In this document: positions 25,615 to 36,261 of the stretch, piece after piece
Numbering within the stretch: position 1 is the stretch's first letter
Layout of the letters: the number at the start of each line of letters is the position of its first letter
Origin: Terriglobia bacterium
GTDB taxonomy: Bacteria; Acidobacteriota; Terriglobia; JAJPHL01
NCBI GenBank assembly: GCA_021325275.1
Contig: JAJPHL010000037.1
Coordinates: 186,001-250,000 of the forward strand
Reading direction: 5' to 3'
DNA length: 64,000 nucleotides
Made by a program: the position numbers and the translations under genes
The notes under the pieces: model-generated
What the model was told of the DNA's origin: nothing
Database searches by the model: none
Seen by the model: only the letters and a program-made list of their open reading frames with translations

Positions 25615-27547
25615 GGATTTCGCGCATCGAGTACTTCAGGACCACCGGTCGTCCGTGCGGGCACGTCATGGGCGATTCGGTGCGCGCCAGCGCTTCCAAC
25701 AGCCATTGCATCTTGCGGTGATCGAGCGGCATGTTCACTTTGATCGCCGCGTGGCACGCCACCGACGCCGCGATCTTGCGCTGAATTTCCTCCATGCCCG
25801 TCACCGGTTCGCGTTCCTGATTGTCGAGCACTTCCTGCAACAGCTTTTCGATTTCGCCCGGCGCCACGCCCGCGGGCGCGGCCTTGACTGCAACCGTAAA
25901 GTGTCCGAATGGCTCAAGCTCGAAGCCGTCCATCTCCAGTTCTTCCTTGATCTGCTCGTACGCGGCTTGCTGCGCGGGCGACAATCGCAGGATGTACGGC
26001 ATCAGTAATTGCTGGCCTTCCAGACGCTCCCGACCCTGGCGGCGCTTCAGCACTTGCTCGAACAATACGCGCTCGTGCGCCACATGCTGATCGATGATCC
26101 ACAAGCCTTCGGAGTTCGCCGCGACGATGAAGCTTTCTTTGAATTGACCGAGCGGCCGCAACTCGGCGAGATCGGTGGAGATGGGTTGGGGCGCGGCTTG
26201 TTCTTCCGGCGCGGGCGTCGAGATGACGGGCGACGGAAACATCGGCGCCGGCGGCTGTGACCAGGAAACGCCCGGAAGGGGCGGGAGCGTTTGTGGTCCG
26301 AACGGCAGTCGCACATTCTCCGCGGGCCTAGGCTGCGCGCGCAACGTGAAATCGGTGGACGCAGCGGGTGGCGCGATCGGACGCGGGAGCGCAGGAATCG
26401 GCATCGTGATCGCGGGCGGCGCGGTCACGGGAAATGTCGAGACGGGGCGGTTTTCGGAGAGTTTTTGGCGCAGCGCATCGCGCAGAAAATCGTGTACAAG
26501 ATTTTGGCGGCGGAAGCGCACCTCCGTCTTTGCGGGATGCACGTTCACGTCCACTTCCTCGAATGGCATTTCCAAAAACAAGAGCGCCAGCGGATACGTT
26601 CCGGGCGGAATCACGTTGCGATACGCTTCGCCCAGCGCGTGACGCAGCGTTTTGTCGCGAATCAACCGGCCGTTCAGGAAAATAAAAATGGAATCGCCGT
26701 TGTGCTTCTGGATTTGCGGTTTGGAGATGAATCCGGTGAGCCGGTACGCGACTTCCCCTTGATCTTCGATATTGTCCGAAGGAAATTTCGCGCCGTACGC
26801 CGGCGTGTAGCCGCGCAGCCGCGACGCCGAGCCCGACACCGGCAAATGCGCGGGGAACGCCGTCGTCACGTCGCCCAGGTCGACCATGTCGTCGAGCGTT
26901 TCCTGACCGAACACTTGGTAGAATCGTTCACGCACGCCGGCGACCGGCTCCACATTGAGCAGATCGCCCGTCGACGTTGCGAGGACGAAACCGCGCTGTG
27001 GATTGGCGAGGGCATAATGCGTCACCAGCGCGGCGATGTGCGACATTTCGGTTTGCTCGGAGCGCAAAAACTTGCGACGCGCCGGCAAATTGTAAAAGAG
27101 ATCACGCACCGTGATCGTGGTGCCTTCGGGCATGCCGGCTTCTTTCACGTCCGCCATCTTGCCGCCGTTCACTTCCACGCGAGTCCCTGATGGCTCGCCT
27201 TGCGCGCGCGTCTCCAGCACGAAGCGCGACACCGCGGCCATCGAGGGGATCGCCTCACCGCGGAAACCGAGCGTCGCAACGCACATCAAATCTTCGGCCT
27301 CGCGAAGTTTACTGGTGGCGTGACGCTCGAAGGCCAGCATCGCGTCGTCGGGATTCATGCCGCAGCCGTCGTCGGTGACGCGTATCAGTTTTTTTCCGCC
27401 GCCTTCGATGTCCACGCGAATGCGCGTCGATCCGGCGTCGAGCGAGTTTTCGACCAGCTCCTTCACCACCGCGGCGGGACGTTCCACCACTTCGCCCGCG
27501 GCGATTTTGTTGGCGATGTTGTCGGGAAGGATGCGGATTTTTCCCAT
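25592..27547 (-). CDS. mutL: DNA mismatch repair protein MutL
   Basis: 651 residues. The N-terminal GHKL ATPase has ENSLDAG, DDGCGM and GFRGEA; a Pro-rich linker (about 365-455) separates it from the dimerisation domain. The endonuclease motif DQHVAHERVLFE is present with Val in place of the usual Ala, as are ACHAAIKV and CPHGRP, so this MutL should nick DNA. No mutS is in the window. Confidence 0.97.
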   Translation of the reverse strand: MGKIRILPDNIANKIAAGEVVERPAAVVKELVENSLDAGSTRIRVDIEGGGKKLIRVTDDGCGMNPDDAMLAFERHATSKLREAEDLMCVATLGFRGEAIPSMAAVSRFVLETRAQGEPSGTRVEVNGGKMADVKEAGMPEGTTITVRDLFYNLPARRKFLRSEQTEMSHIAALVTHYALANPQRGFVLATSTGDLLNVEPVAGVRERFYQVFGQETLDDMVDLGDVTTAFPAHLPVSGSASRLRGYTPAYGAKFPSDNIEDQGEVAYRLTGFISKPQIQKHNGDSIFIFLNGRLIRDKTLRHALGEAYRNVIPPGTYPLALLFLEMPFEEVDVNVHPAKTEVRFRRQNLVHDFLRDALRQKLSENRPVSTFPVTAPPAITMPIPALPRPIAPPAASTDFTLRAQPRPAENVRLPFGPQTLPPLPGVSWSQPPAPMFPSPVISTPAPEEQAAPQPISTDLAELRPLGQFKESFIVAANSEGLWIIDQHVAHERVLFEQVLKRRQGRERLEGQQLLMPYILRLSPAQQAAYEQIKEELEMDGFELEPFGHFTVAVKAAPAGVAPGEIEKLLQEVLDNQEREPVTGMEEIQRKIAASVACHAAIKVNMPLDHRKMQWLLEALARTESPMTCPHGRPVVLKYSMREILKAFHRI

Positions 27548-27578
27548 GGAAATACAACGATACAGGAAAATCCGCCGA

Positions 27579-30302
27579 TTACTGCACGGGAATCGTCGCC
27601 GATCCGGTCGACGGCACGCCGTTGACCGAAATCACCAGCGCGTTCGAGCCGGATTTCAGTCCCGTGGGCACGTTCACGTTGATTTGATTCAGTCCGACGA
27701 AGCCGGGTGCGATGCCCGCATAGCTGACGGTGACGGGTAGCCCGCCGATCGTCACGCTGACGTCGTTGGCGGCCGAGTCGGCGACGGTGGACGTTGCGCC
27801 GTCGGCGAGCGGCGTTGTGAGCGCGCCCAAACCGTTCGCAAAAATCTCCAGGAATTCGCCGGCCACCGCGGGATTCGACGAAGTCACAAGCGATGAGTCC
27901 GCGGCGTGCAGCACAGCCGTGCCCGCGCCCGATTGCGACGCCGTGAACGCTGCCGGAACATTACCGATATTGATGCTTTGTACGAAAGAGAACGCGCCAT
28001 TGGCGACCACGACCACGTCGGCGGAATATTGTCCGTCGACTTCAAAAGGCACTTGCACGTTGACTTGGTCGCCGCCACTCGAAGGCGAGAGCGCCAGCAG
28101 TGCCGCGTCCACAGGTCCCATCACGACGATGATGCCGTTCACCCCCATAGGATTCTGCACGGCGGTGGCGCCGGCGATCGACTGACCGAAGAGCGACACG
28201 AGCGATCCGGCCGCTAACGGCGTCGGCGACAGGGCGTAGCTGGCGGAACTGACGATGCCGCCCGGATAAATCACAGGGAACGGAACTTTCAATGAGGTAT
28301 TCGACGGCCCCATCTCGCCGAATACCGCGACCGCCGGCGAGGTTTGCACGCCGTTCGCGCCGGCGTAAGCCGCCGACGCTGTCAGTGTCACCGGGCCGGT
28401 GAACACGAACGGGAACACCGTGCTATAAACGCCGTTTCCCTGGTCGGTAAGCACAACCTTGGCGTCGCCGTTCGACGATTGCACCGTCACCGTAGCGCCC
28501 GATACCGGGGAACCGTTGCTATCGACCAAGGCGACCGAAGCCACATTCGGCATGTCGATCTCGCTGATGAACTGATCGCAGGGATTGAGAAACGCCGCCG
28601 TCAACGGACCGCTCGCCACGGTGCCGAGATTCGTTCCATTGCCGACGGCCATCGTGACCGGCACGGAAATTGGCGCGACGTTCGATCCCGCGGTGATCAC
28701 CAATCGTCCGAGGTAGACGCCTTGCAGCAATCCTTGCGCGCTGGCCGTGACCGTGAGCGCCTGCGGCGCCGTAGGTTGTACGGTCACGACGCTCGGATTC
28801 ACGAAAAGCCAGTTGCCGCCGGACGATGTAACAGGCGTGACCGTCACGATTTGTCCAGCGCTCAACGATCCGGGCAGGCTTACGTTCACGATCGCTTGCG
28901 GCGAAAGAGCTTGCCCCGGAGAAAGTGAAAACTCCAGGCCGCCTTGATCCACTTGCAGGTACGGCGGCGATTGCTGCGAAACGAGATTCATCACCACCGA
29001 AACGGTGAGGTAACTCTGCGTGGTTCCTGGCGACGAAATCGCCACCACGCCCGAGTACGTTCCAAGGCTGGGTTTGCCGAACAACGGAGCAATCATCGAG
29101 GGATTCAACGTGACCGTCAGCGTGTTGCCGGACGCGGAAAATGTTCCGGACGTCGGTGTCACGGTGAACCAGTCGTCGCCGGCTCCCGTCGCTTGCGTGA
29201 CTTTGAACAACGTATTCGCCGGACCTGTAACCGCGAGCGTGGCCGATTGCGCTGTCACCGCGTTTTGCGTCACGGTGAACGCCAACGTTTTCGGCAGAAC
29301 CGTGGGCGGCGCTTTCTGGACGATGTGCAGATACACGGGAATCGTAATCGTGCTGGCGCCCGCGGTGACTGTCACGGTACTACTGTAGAGTCCCGCGGCC
29401 ATGTTCGCTGGATTCGCCGTGACTACCAACGTTCCGGCATTCTGGTTGCTCGTTGTCGATTGCCCCGACGCCGGAGTCACGCTGATCCACGACACTGATT
29501 TTAGCGCTGTCCAACTCAGCGATCCGCTGCCAGTGTTGTAAACCGCAAGCGCGCGTTGCTGCGACGCGCCGCCAACCACGGCGTTGAACGCCGCAACGGT
29601 CGGCTGCACCACGAGCGTCGCGACTTGCGACGCCGTCACGTTCAACTGTACGGCGATCTTGGTGGTGGCCGGGCCGAGTCCTGACGTGCTCGTGATGGTG
29701 ATCAGTCCTGTGGCGGACGCCCCTTGCTGAAAGCCATTTCCGCTCGCGGAAATTTGCAGCGCGGCGTCGCCCGTCCCCGACGACGGCGTGATGGTGAGCC
29801 ATGGAACGCTCGACGTCGTAGTCCAGGTGTAATTGCCGATCGCTGGATTGATCAATGCAACCGGCGGCACGGCGGCGGCCGGCGCGTTCGCCGGCGCGGT
29901 GAAAGTGAGAGTGTTCGGCGTGGCGATCAGCGCATTCGCCGGCAGTCCGTTGCTGGCCGGAAGGTTCGTAAGTTCCACGGCAACGCTGGCGGTTTGCGAT
30001 CCGGCCGTGATCACGACGATCGCGGCGTAGACGCCCGGCGAGACGTTCGAAGGAGCCACGTGCACGGCGACGATGCTACCGGAGACCGTGGCCGAGAGCC
30101 ACGATCCGATCCCCGCGTACGGATAAGCAATGGTCGCGGTGATCGCGCCGCTGGTGCCGCTCACGCTGACGTTCTGCGTGAAATTCGCGGAAGTTGGATT
30201 CCGGAAAAACAAAGCGGCCGGCGAGACCGTGAGGCTTTGTGCGTTCGCAAACGCTGCGAACAACAGCGCAAACAAAAACGCCCGCTTCGCGTATGCATTC
30301 AT
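27579..30302 (-). CDS. Secreted BACON-repeat protein with TIGR03437 C-terminal domain
   Basis: 907 residues with a signal peptide (about 1-21, ending FANAQS). Several BACON-like beta-sandwich repeats follow, recognisable by the W-x-x-V/I-T/N-P core (WLTITPSSGTG, WISVTPASGQ, WFTVTPTSGT, WLFVNP). An Ig-like unit (about 590-660) precedes a C-terminal TIGR03437 domain (VNVQVPFEVDGQ, VFANGLG-like, INVNVPTGL), a domain named from Solibacter. It is likely exported and binds a polymer or surface. 31 bases separate it from mutL. Confidence 0.9.
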   Translation of the reverse strand: MNAYAKRAFLFALLFAAFANAQSLTVSPAALFFRNPTSANFTQNVSVSGTSGAITATIAYPYAGIGSWLSATVSGSIVAVHVAPSNVSPGVYAAIVVITAGSQTASVAVELTNLPASNGLPANALIATPNTLTFTAPANAPAAAVPPVALINPAIGNYTWTTTSSVPWLTITPSSGTGDAALQISASGNGFQQGASATGLITITSTSGLGPATTKIAVQLNVTASQVATLVVQPTVAAFNAVVGGASQQRALAVYNTGSGSLSWTALKSVSWISVTPASGQSTTSNQNAGTLVVTANPANMAAGLYSSTVTVTAGASTITIPVYLHIVQKAPPTVLPKTLAFTVTQNAVTAQSATLAVTGPANTLFKVTQATGAGDDWFTVTPTSGTFSASGNTLTVTLNPSMIAPLFGKPSLGTYSGVVAISSPGTTQSYLTVSVVMNLVSQQSPPYLQVDQGGLEFSLSPGQALSPQAIVNVSLPGSLSAGQIVTVTPVTSSGGNWLFVNPSVVTVQPTAPQALTVTASAQGLLQGVYLGRLVITAGSNVAPISVPVTMAVGNGTNLGTVASGPLTAAFLNPCDQFISEIDMPNVASVALVDSNGSPVSGATVTVQSSNGDAKVVLTDQGNGVYSTVFPFVFTGPVTLTASAAYAGANGVQTSPAVAVFGEMGPSNTSLKVPFPVIYPGGIVSSASYALSPTPLAAGSLVSLFGQSIAGATAVQNPMGVNGIIVVMGPVDAALLALSPSSGGDQVNVQVPFEVDGQYSADVVVVANGAFSFVQSINIGNVPAAFTASQSGAGTAVLHAADSSLVTSSNPAVAGEFLEIFANGLGALTTPLADGATSTVADSAANDVSVTIGGLPVTVSYAGIAPGFVGLNQINVNVPTGLKSGSNALVISVNGVPSTGSATIPVQ

Positions 30303-30336
30303 GGTTTAGACACTCTCTTTTCAAGTCTAGTACAAT

Positions 30337-31662
30337 ATGGTTGTCATGGAATCGCACAGCTTGCCTCCGGTACCACTTCCGTCTCTCCACTTAGTTTCCG
30401 CCGTTCGGCCCAGCGCGCCGGCCATTTCCGACGTTCGCGCCGCGACGCTCGAAGCCCTGAAGAATTTTCCGTTAGATGCTCCCGCGGGCGCTCCCGTGGC
30501 GGTGGCCGTGGGTAGTCGCGGGATTTCGAATTACGCGAAAATTGTTGGCGCGACAATCGAATGGCTCAAATCGCGCGGCGTGAAGCCGTTCATTATCCCG
30601 GCGATGGGCAGTCATGGCGGTGCGACGGCCGAGGCGCAGAAGGCGCTGCTCGCGGAGTACGGCATCCACGAAGGTACGATGGGTTGTCCGGTGATTTCCT
30701 CGATGGAAACGGTGCAAACCGGCGTGACGCCCTCTGGAATCGAAGTGTTCATGGACAAGGCGGCGTTCGACGCCGGCCGCGTGCTGTTGATCAATCGCGT
30801 GAAGCCGCACACCGACTTCATCGGCAAAGTGGAAAGCGGCATTTCCAAGATGACCGCGATCGGTTTGGGCAAACTCGACGGCGCGCGGCGCTTCCACACG
30901 GCGGCCATGCGCATGGGCTTCGAGAAGGCGCTCCTCGAAATGGCGCACGTAAATCTCACCAGCGGCAAGCACCTTGGTGGCGTAGCCATCGTTGAGAACA
31001 ACGCGCACCAAACGTCGAGCATTCACGCGGTGCCGGCGGCGGCGGTGGCGTCGAAGGAGCCGGAATTGCTCGCGCACGCGCGGGCGATCCGTCCGCAACT
31101 GCCGTTCAAGAATTTGGACCTGCTGATCGTCGACGAACTCGGCAAAAACATCTCGGGAGCGGGCATGGACACGCGCGTGACGGGTCGAAGCATCCATGCG
31201 GAACTCGACGGCGCGGACTCCACCGGCACAACGCCCGGCTTCATTCGCATTCGCCGCATCTATGTGCGCGACTTGACGCACGAGACGGAAGGCAATGCCT
31301 GCGGCGTGGGGCAAGCCGACATGGTTCACGAACGTCTTTTCCGCAAAACCGATTTCACACTGACGAATATCAACGCCAACACGTCGATGGCGTTCTCGGC
31401 GGCGCGCATGCCGATGTTTTTCCCGAGTGACCGCGAAGCGGTTTTCTTCGCGATGCGCAACATGGGTTTGCCCGCCACCCAAGACGTGCGTATCGCGCGC
31501 ATTCGTAACACCAATACGGTTGACCAATTTTTGGCCTCGCCGGCGTGCGTGCGCGATCTCGCCGGAAACAACATGTATCACGTGGGCGACGCATCACCCG
31601 TGGAGTTCGACGGCGCGGGCGACTTGTCGTCGGAAGTGCGCGAGCTAGTCGGCGCGCATTAA
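30337..31662 (+). CDS. LarA-like (DUF2088) protein
   Basis: 441 residues related to the N-terminal domain of nickel-dependent lactate racemase: AVGSRGISNYAKIV, PAMGSHGGATAEAQK and RVKPHTDFIGKVESGISKM are visible. Whether it is a racemase of another 2-hydroxy acid is not known. The ATG at 30346 may be the true start, since a TACAAT box ends at 30336. The stop codon lies in the first copy of the 28-base tandem repeat. Confidence 0.82.
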   Translation: MVVMESHSLPPVPLPSLHLVSAVRPSAPAISDVRAATLEALKNFPLDAPAGAPVAVAVGSRGISNYAKIVGATIEWLKSRGVKPFIIPAMGSHGGATAEAQKALLAEYGIHEGTMGCPVISSMETVQTGVTPSGIEVFMDKAAFDAGRVLLINRVKPHTDFIGKVESGISKMTAIGLGKLDGARRFHTAAMRMGFEKALLEMAHVNLTSGKHLGGVAIVENNAHQTSSIHAVPAAAVASKEPELLAHARAIRPQLPFKNLDLLIVDELGKNISGAGMDTRVTGRSIHAELDGADSTGTTPGFIRIRRIYVRDLTHETEGNACGVGQADMVHERLFRKTDFTLTNINANTSMAFSAARMPMFFPSDREAVFFAMRNMGLPATQDVRIARIRNTNTVDQFLASPACVRDLAGNNMYHVGDASPVEFDGAGDLSSEVRELVGAH

Positions 31663-31736
31663 GCGCGCCGCCAAGAAAGCCGCGCATTAAGCGCGCTGTG
31701 AAAAAAGCCGCGCATTAAGCGCGCTGTGAAAAAGGC
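31653..31736. repeat. Three tandem copies of a 28-base unit
   Basis: Copies at 31653-31680, 31681-31708 and 31709-31736. Each begins with the self-complementary CGCGC-ATTAA-GCGCG core; copies 2 and 3 differ at one base, copy 1 at several in its second half. The array holds the stop of the LarA-like gene and reaches to just before the start of the next gene. Confidence 0.95.
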
Positions 31737-31754
31737 CGCACTCAGCGTTCACTC

Positions 31755-33470
31755 TTGCTTTTCTTCTTCTTTTACGGCGCACTCACGCTCGTGACCGGAA
31801 CGGTCTTCGGTCTCGCGCATCCGGTTACGAGTGGGATCACCACCGCGCTCGTCGTCGCAACCATTCTCGCCGGCGTGTGGAAGCGTCCTGCGGCGCGACT
31901 CTGTCCCGGCGACGATCTGGCGGTCGCCGGATTTCTCGCGATCACATTTCTCACCGCGATTTTTTCAATTTGTCCCGCGCGATCGATCCATTTGGCCGTG
32001 CCGTTTGTCGGCGCGGCCATGCTTTTCTACCTGGTGCTCGATTCGAGACGCGAGCAACTGGCTGGGCCGATGGCCGCCGTCGCCACCGTCGCGGCGATCA
32101 TTGGACTATCCGCGTGGCTCACCGGCGCAACGCCGCGCGTCACCGCGCCGTTCGCGATGCATCACTATGCCGCGGGTTTTCTGCTTCTGCATCTGCCGAT
32201 CACTTGGGCGTTGGTGCAGGAAGATTGGCGGAACTGGCGATGGCTGGCGGCGCTGGCGCTGCAAGCGGGCGCGATTGCCGGCACGCGATCACTTGCGGGA
32301 ATCGCGGCGCTGGCGCTGATGATTCTATGGACGCTGCGCCGCAAGCCGGTATTGCTGATCGCCGCGCTTGCCGCGATCGCGGCCATCGTGGGAACGGTCC
32401 CTCGCACCCGCGAAATGCTCACGCGCGGCGAAGACCGGTCGCTCTCCCTTGAGAATCGATTGCGTTATGTCGAAACCGGCGTCGCGATGCTGAAGGCTCG
32501 TCCGCTGGGTTGGGGACTGGGAAGCGTGCCGCTGGTCAGCGCGCCCTATCGTCCGCAAACGCCCGACGTGATGCCGCAAGGCGAAGTGTTGCCGCATCTC
32601 CACAATCTGCCGTTGCAACTCGCTGTGGAAACCGGACTCTTTGGATTGATCGCCGGAGGATGGTTCTTGTTTCGCGCGCGATCGCCGGCCATCGCGCCGT
32701 ACTTGCTCTTCGCGCTCTTCGACTATCAACTCGACATTCCGGCGTTGTTGTTTGCGTGCGCGGCTGTCGCGGGATTGTCGGCGAAATCCACGCTTCATCG
32801 GCCGCCCGGAAAAGTTTGGCAGATTGCGCTTTTGTGCGCCGCCGCGATGGCGCCGGTGGCGTCCATGTGCGGCTGGGACGATTTTGTCGACGCCCGTTAT
32901 ACCGACGCGGCGGCAAGACTACCCGATCTGATTCCGCTGAGCGCCGCGGCCGGCGCGTGGGATGTCGATCAAAGAAAATATGGTGAAGCGATCCCGTATC
33001 TGGAGCGCGCCGAAAAGCTCGATCCGTATTTCACGCTGGCGTGGTTCCACCATGGTCGCGCGCTTGGGCTGCTGGGCGATCGCGATGGCGCCGCGGACGC
33101 GTTCGCGCAAGCGATGCTCACGCATCCCGCGACAATTTTCGCGGAAGGCTGGGGCGCCGCGCTGTACTCCGCTGCACAACAACGCGCCATCGCCAAGCTC
33201 GATGGGCTGCACGCGAAATTGTCGCCGGACGCACGCACCGAGTATCGCTTCAAGGAACTGCGCGCGTTTCTCGGCGCGAATCCCACGCCGCCGCCCGGCG
33301 AATTTCGTGTTCCGTACTCTGAAATCACTGACGCCGATTTTGCCAGCAGCACGAGTCTCTTGGTTTTCCATCGTCCGGCGCCGGCTAAGACCACGTCGAC
33401 GATCTACGTCATGTTGCCGCGTCCCGATTTCTACATTCCGCCGGGGATTGGGTATTTGCGGCTGAGATGA
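31755..33470 (+). CDS. O-antigen ligase-like membrane protein with TPR region
   Basis: 571 residues. The first 340 hold ten or more membrane helices and a loop (GWGLGSVPLVSAPYRPQT, HLHNLPLQLAVETG) typical of the Wzy/O-antigen ligase fold; the rest (about 380-500) contains TPR-like helices (AIPYLERAEKLDPYFTLAWFHHGRALGLLGD). Such proteins act on lipid-linked glycans at the periplasmic face. The start is a TTG with no good ribosome site; a nearby GTG at 31726 in another frame, inside the repeat, suggests the original start was lost or shifted. Confidence 0.8.
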   Translation: MLFFFFYGALTLVTGTVFGLAHPVTSGITTALVVATILAGVWKRPAARLCPGDDLAVAGFLAITFLTAIFSICPARSIHLAVPFVGAAMLFYLVLDSRREQLAGPMAAVATVAAIIGLSAWLTGATPRVTAPFAMHHYAAGFLLLHLPITWALVQEDWRNWRWLAALALQAGAIAGTRSLAGIAALALMILWTLRRKPVLLIAALAAIAAIVGTVPRTREMLTRGEDRSLSLENRLRYVETGVAMLKARPLGWGLGSVPLVSAPYRPQTPDVMPQGEVLPHLHNLPLQLAVETGLFGLIAGGWFLFRARSPAIAPYLLFALFDYQLDIPALLFACAAVAGLSAKSTLHRPPGKVWQIALLCAAAMAPVASMCGWDDFVDARYTDAAARLPDLIPLSAAAGAWDVDQRKYGEAIPYLERAEKLDPYFTLAWFHHGRALGLLGDRDGAADAFAQAMLTHPATIFAEGWGAALYSAAQQRAIAKLDGLHAKLSPDARTEYRFKELRAFLGANPTPPPGEFRVPYSEITDADFASSTSLLVFHRPAPAKTTSTIYVMLPRPDFYIPPGIGYLRLR

Positions 33471-33522
33471 AGTCCCGCGCCTGCTTTGACAATCTTCCAC
33501 ATCCGGCTGCACGCCAATCGTC

Positions 33523-33528
33523 TATATT
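33523..33528 (+). promoter_or_regulatory. Putative leaderless -10 box
   Basis: TATATT, 6 bases before the ATG at 33535; no Shine-Dalgarno site. Confidence 0.4.
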
Positions 33529-33534
33529 GACGGC

Positions 33535-36099
33535 ATGGGATTCGACAGCCTCTGGCAGGATTTTCGCTTTGCCTTGCGCGTCCTCACAAAAAACAAGGCG
33601 TTCACTTTGATCGCCGCACTGATGCTCGCGCTCGGCATCGGCGCCAACACGGCGATCTTCTCGGTGATGCACGCCGTGCTGCTCGAGCCGCTCCCGTACA
33701 AAGATCCGCAGCGGCTCACGATCGTCGCCAGCGACATGCGCAAGCGCAGCGTGAACGATTTTCCGCTCTCGAACGCCAATTTCATGGACCTTCGCAACAA
33801 CACGAAGAACTCGTTTGAGGCACTCGCCGCCGTGCGCACGAATCAACGCGTGGTGCCCGCCGAGGACGGCACGTCCGAGCAAGTCACCGTCGGCCTGGTG
33901 ACGCCGAATTTCTTTTCGTTGATGGGCGCGCATGTGATCGCCGGTCGCGATTTCCAGGATGATGACGCGCGTCCGCAGCCGGCTCCTGCGGTTCCCGCGA
34001 ATCCGGTTCCGACGGCGGCGCCTGCTTCCGGCGCTGCTGCCGCTGCTGCCGCTGCTGCTGCTCCACCTGCCGCGCCCGCGGCCCCGCCGCTGCCGACCAT
34101 CGCGATTCTCAGTTACGAATATTTCCAGCGCCGCTTCGGCGGTAATCGCGGAATCGTCGGTCAAACGATTCTGTTTCCCGGCACGGGACCTCAAGTGGTC
34201 GGCATTCTGCAACCAGGATTCGAAATCCTGATGCCGCCGCAAATGAACATCCTGCCGCATCCCGATTATTGGATCGCCGCGCGCATGAATTACGACGCCG
34301 CGCAGCGCATGAACGTGAGTTGGCAAGTGGTTGGACGTTTGAAGGATGGCGCGCGTCTCGAATCGGCGCAAGGCGAAGTCGACGGCGTGGCCGCCGATTT
34401 GCGCCAGCATTACGCGATTCAGAACACGGCGGGCATGGCGTTTCGCGTGGAACCGATGCAGAAATATCTCTCGGCGGGCGTCGCGCCGGTAATCGTGATC
34501 CTTATGGGGGCAGTGGTTTTCCTCTTGCTGATCGCGTGCGCGAACGTGGCGAATTTGCTGCTGGTGCGCGCGTCGTTGCGTGAACGCGAACTCGCCGTGC
34601 GCGCGGCGCTCGGCGGAAATCGCTGGCGGCTGTTGCGGCAAATGCTGGCGGAAGCGTTGGTGCTCGCCGCCATCGGCACGGGATTGGGATTGGCGCTGGC
34701 GTGGGCGGGCATCAAGGAGCTGATCGCGCTGGCGCCGGCGAATTTGCCGCGCTTGCAAAACGTCACCATCGATGCCAACGTCTTGGGCTTCACGCTGGCC
34801 GCCGGTTTCGCCGCCGCCATGATCTTCGGCCTGGCGCCGGCGCTCTTTGCCTCGCGTCCCGATTTGTTTCATGTGCTGCGATCCGGCGGCCGCAGCGCGG
34901 ATTCCGGCACGCTTGCGGGAAAATTGCGCCGCAATGTTCTGGTGGTGGCTGAAGTCGCGCTGACCTTTGTGCTGCTCACCGGCTCTGGTCTGATGATTCG
35001 CAGTTTTATCGAGCTGCAACACATCGATCCGGGCTACGATCCGCATAAAGTTTTAAGCTTCCTCCTGCTCGGTGGACGCAACGCGCAAAATCCGCAGCAG
35101 GCCGCCGAGTTTATCCGCGAGACGCAGCGGCGCTTGAAGGCAATTCCGGGCGTCGAAGCCGTTACCGCGTCGACGCCATTTCCGCTTGCCGGAGGATACA
35201 ATCCCATTCGCTGGGGAACCGAAGAAGCGCTCGCCGACAATAGCAAGTTCAAAGCCGTCGACTGGCAAGTGGTGCTGCCGGGATATTTCGAAGCTATGAA
35301 GTCGCGTTTGATCGATGGCCGCACGTTCACCGACGCCGACAACGTTCTCGATTCGAAAAAAGTTTTGATCGACGACATGCTCGCCGCCAAGGCGTACCCG
35401 CACCAGTCGGCGATTGGCAAACGCATCTTGATTCGTTTACGCACGCCCGAACCCGAGTGGGTGGAAATCATCGGTGTGGTGGGACATCAGCGCGATACCA
35501 CGCTAGCCGAAGCGGGTCGTGAGCAAATTTACTTCACCGATTCGTTCTTGAGCTACGGCGCGGTGGCGCGCTGGGCGTTGCGCACCAACGGCGATCCAGC
35601 AACGGTCGGTGACGCCGTTCGCGCCACGGTTTCCTCGATGGATCCGAAAATTCTGATCGCCGAAATGCAGCCGATGGAGACGCTGGTGACGAAATCGGAA
35701 TCGGCGACGCGTTTTTCGCTGTTGCTGATCGGAATTTTCGCGGCCATCGCCGTGGTGCTGGCGTCGGTGGGACTCTACGGCGTGCTTTCGACGGTGGTGC
35801 GCCAGCGCACCGCTGAGATCGGCGTGCGCATGGCGTTGGGCGCTCGTCCTATGAGCATTTTCAATTTAGTTGTTGGTCATGGAATGCGCTTGACCATTGC
35901 GGGGCTTTTGGTCGGCATCATTGCCGCTTTTGCGCTCACCCGCGCGATGACCTCGATGCTGGTGGGCGTCGCGCCCACCGATCCCGCGACGTTTTTCACG
36001 ATGGCGCTGGCGTTTCTCGTGATCGCGGTGATGGCCGCGTGGCTGCCGGCGCGCCGCGCCGCGAATCTTGCGCCGACGGTCGCGCTGCGGGAAGAATAG
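33535..36099 (+). CDS. Orphan MacB/FtsX-type ABC permease with Ala/Pro insert
   Basis: 854 residues, same two-module layout as the permeases at 866-5810 ([40 protein letters not shown]). No ATPase or adaptor lies next to it. Residues about 146-188, in the periplasmic core, are a low-complexity run of Pro and Ala with ten consecutive Ala; the paralogues lack it. The insert keeps the frame and looks like a flexible linker or a repeat expansion. Confidence 0.92.
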   Translation: MGFDSLWQDFRFALRVLTKNKAFTLIAALMLALGIGANTAIFSVMHAVLLEPLPYKDPQRLTIVASDMRKRSVNDFPLSNANFMDLRNNTKNSFEALAAVRTNQRVVPAEDGTSEQVTVGLVTPNFFSLMGAHVIAGRDFQDDDARPQPAPAVPANPVPTAAPASGAAAAAAAAAAPPAAPAAPPLPTIAILSYEYFQRRFGGNRGIVGQTILFPGTGPQVVGILQPGFEILMPPQMNILPHPDYWIAARMNYDAAQRMNVSWQVVGRLKDGARLESAQGEVDGVAADLRQHYAIQNTAGMAFRVEPMQKYLSAGVAPVIVILMGAVVFLLLIACANVANLLLVRASLRERELAVRAALGGNRWRLLRQMLAEALVLAAIGTGLGLALAWAGIKELIALAPANLPRLQNVTIDANVLGFTLAAGFAAAMIFGLAPALFASRPDLFHVLRSGGRSADSGTLAGKLRRNVLVVAEVALTFVLLTGSGLMIRSFIELQHIDPGYDPHKVLSFLLLGGRNAQNPQQAAEFIRETQRRLKAIPGVEAVTASTPFPLAGGYNPIRWGTEEALADNSKFKAVDWQVVLPGYFEAMKSRLIDGRTFTDADNVLDSKKVLIDDMLAAKAYPHQSAIGKRILIRLRTPEPEWVEIIGVVGHQRDTTLAEAGREQIYFTDSFLSYGAVARWALRTNGDPATVGDAVRATVSSMDPKILIAEMQPMETLVTKSESATRFSLLLIGIFAAIAVVLASVGLYGVLSTVVRQRTAEIGVRMALGARPMSIFNLVVGHGMRLTIAGLLVGIIAAFALTRAMTSMLVGVAPTDPATFFTMALAFLVIAVMAAWLPARRAANLAPTVALREE

Positions 36100-36261
36100 C
36101 GGCCTACGAGAGAGTTGTTGATAATCACAGATCACGGAGGGCTGAAATCACTACTTCGCCTAGAGCAATTGATAACGCAAAACCCTTCGGGGAAGCTGAC
36201 GCCACAACAACCTCACGCACCAGAATAATCCTCGGTCGACATGGCAAGCCCTAGCTCGGCC

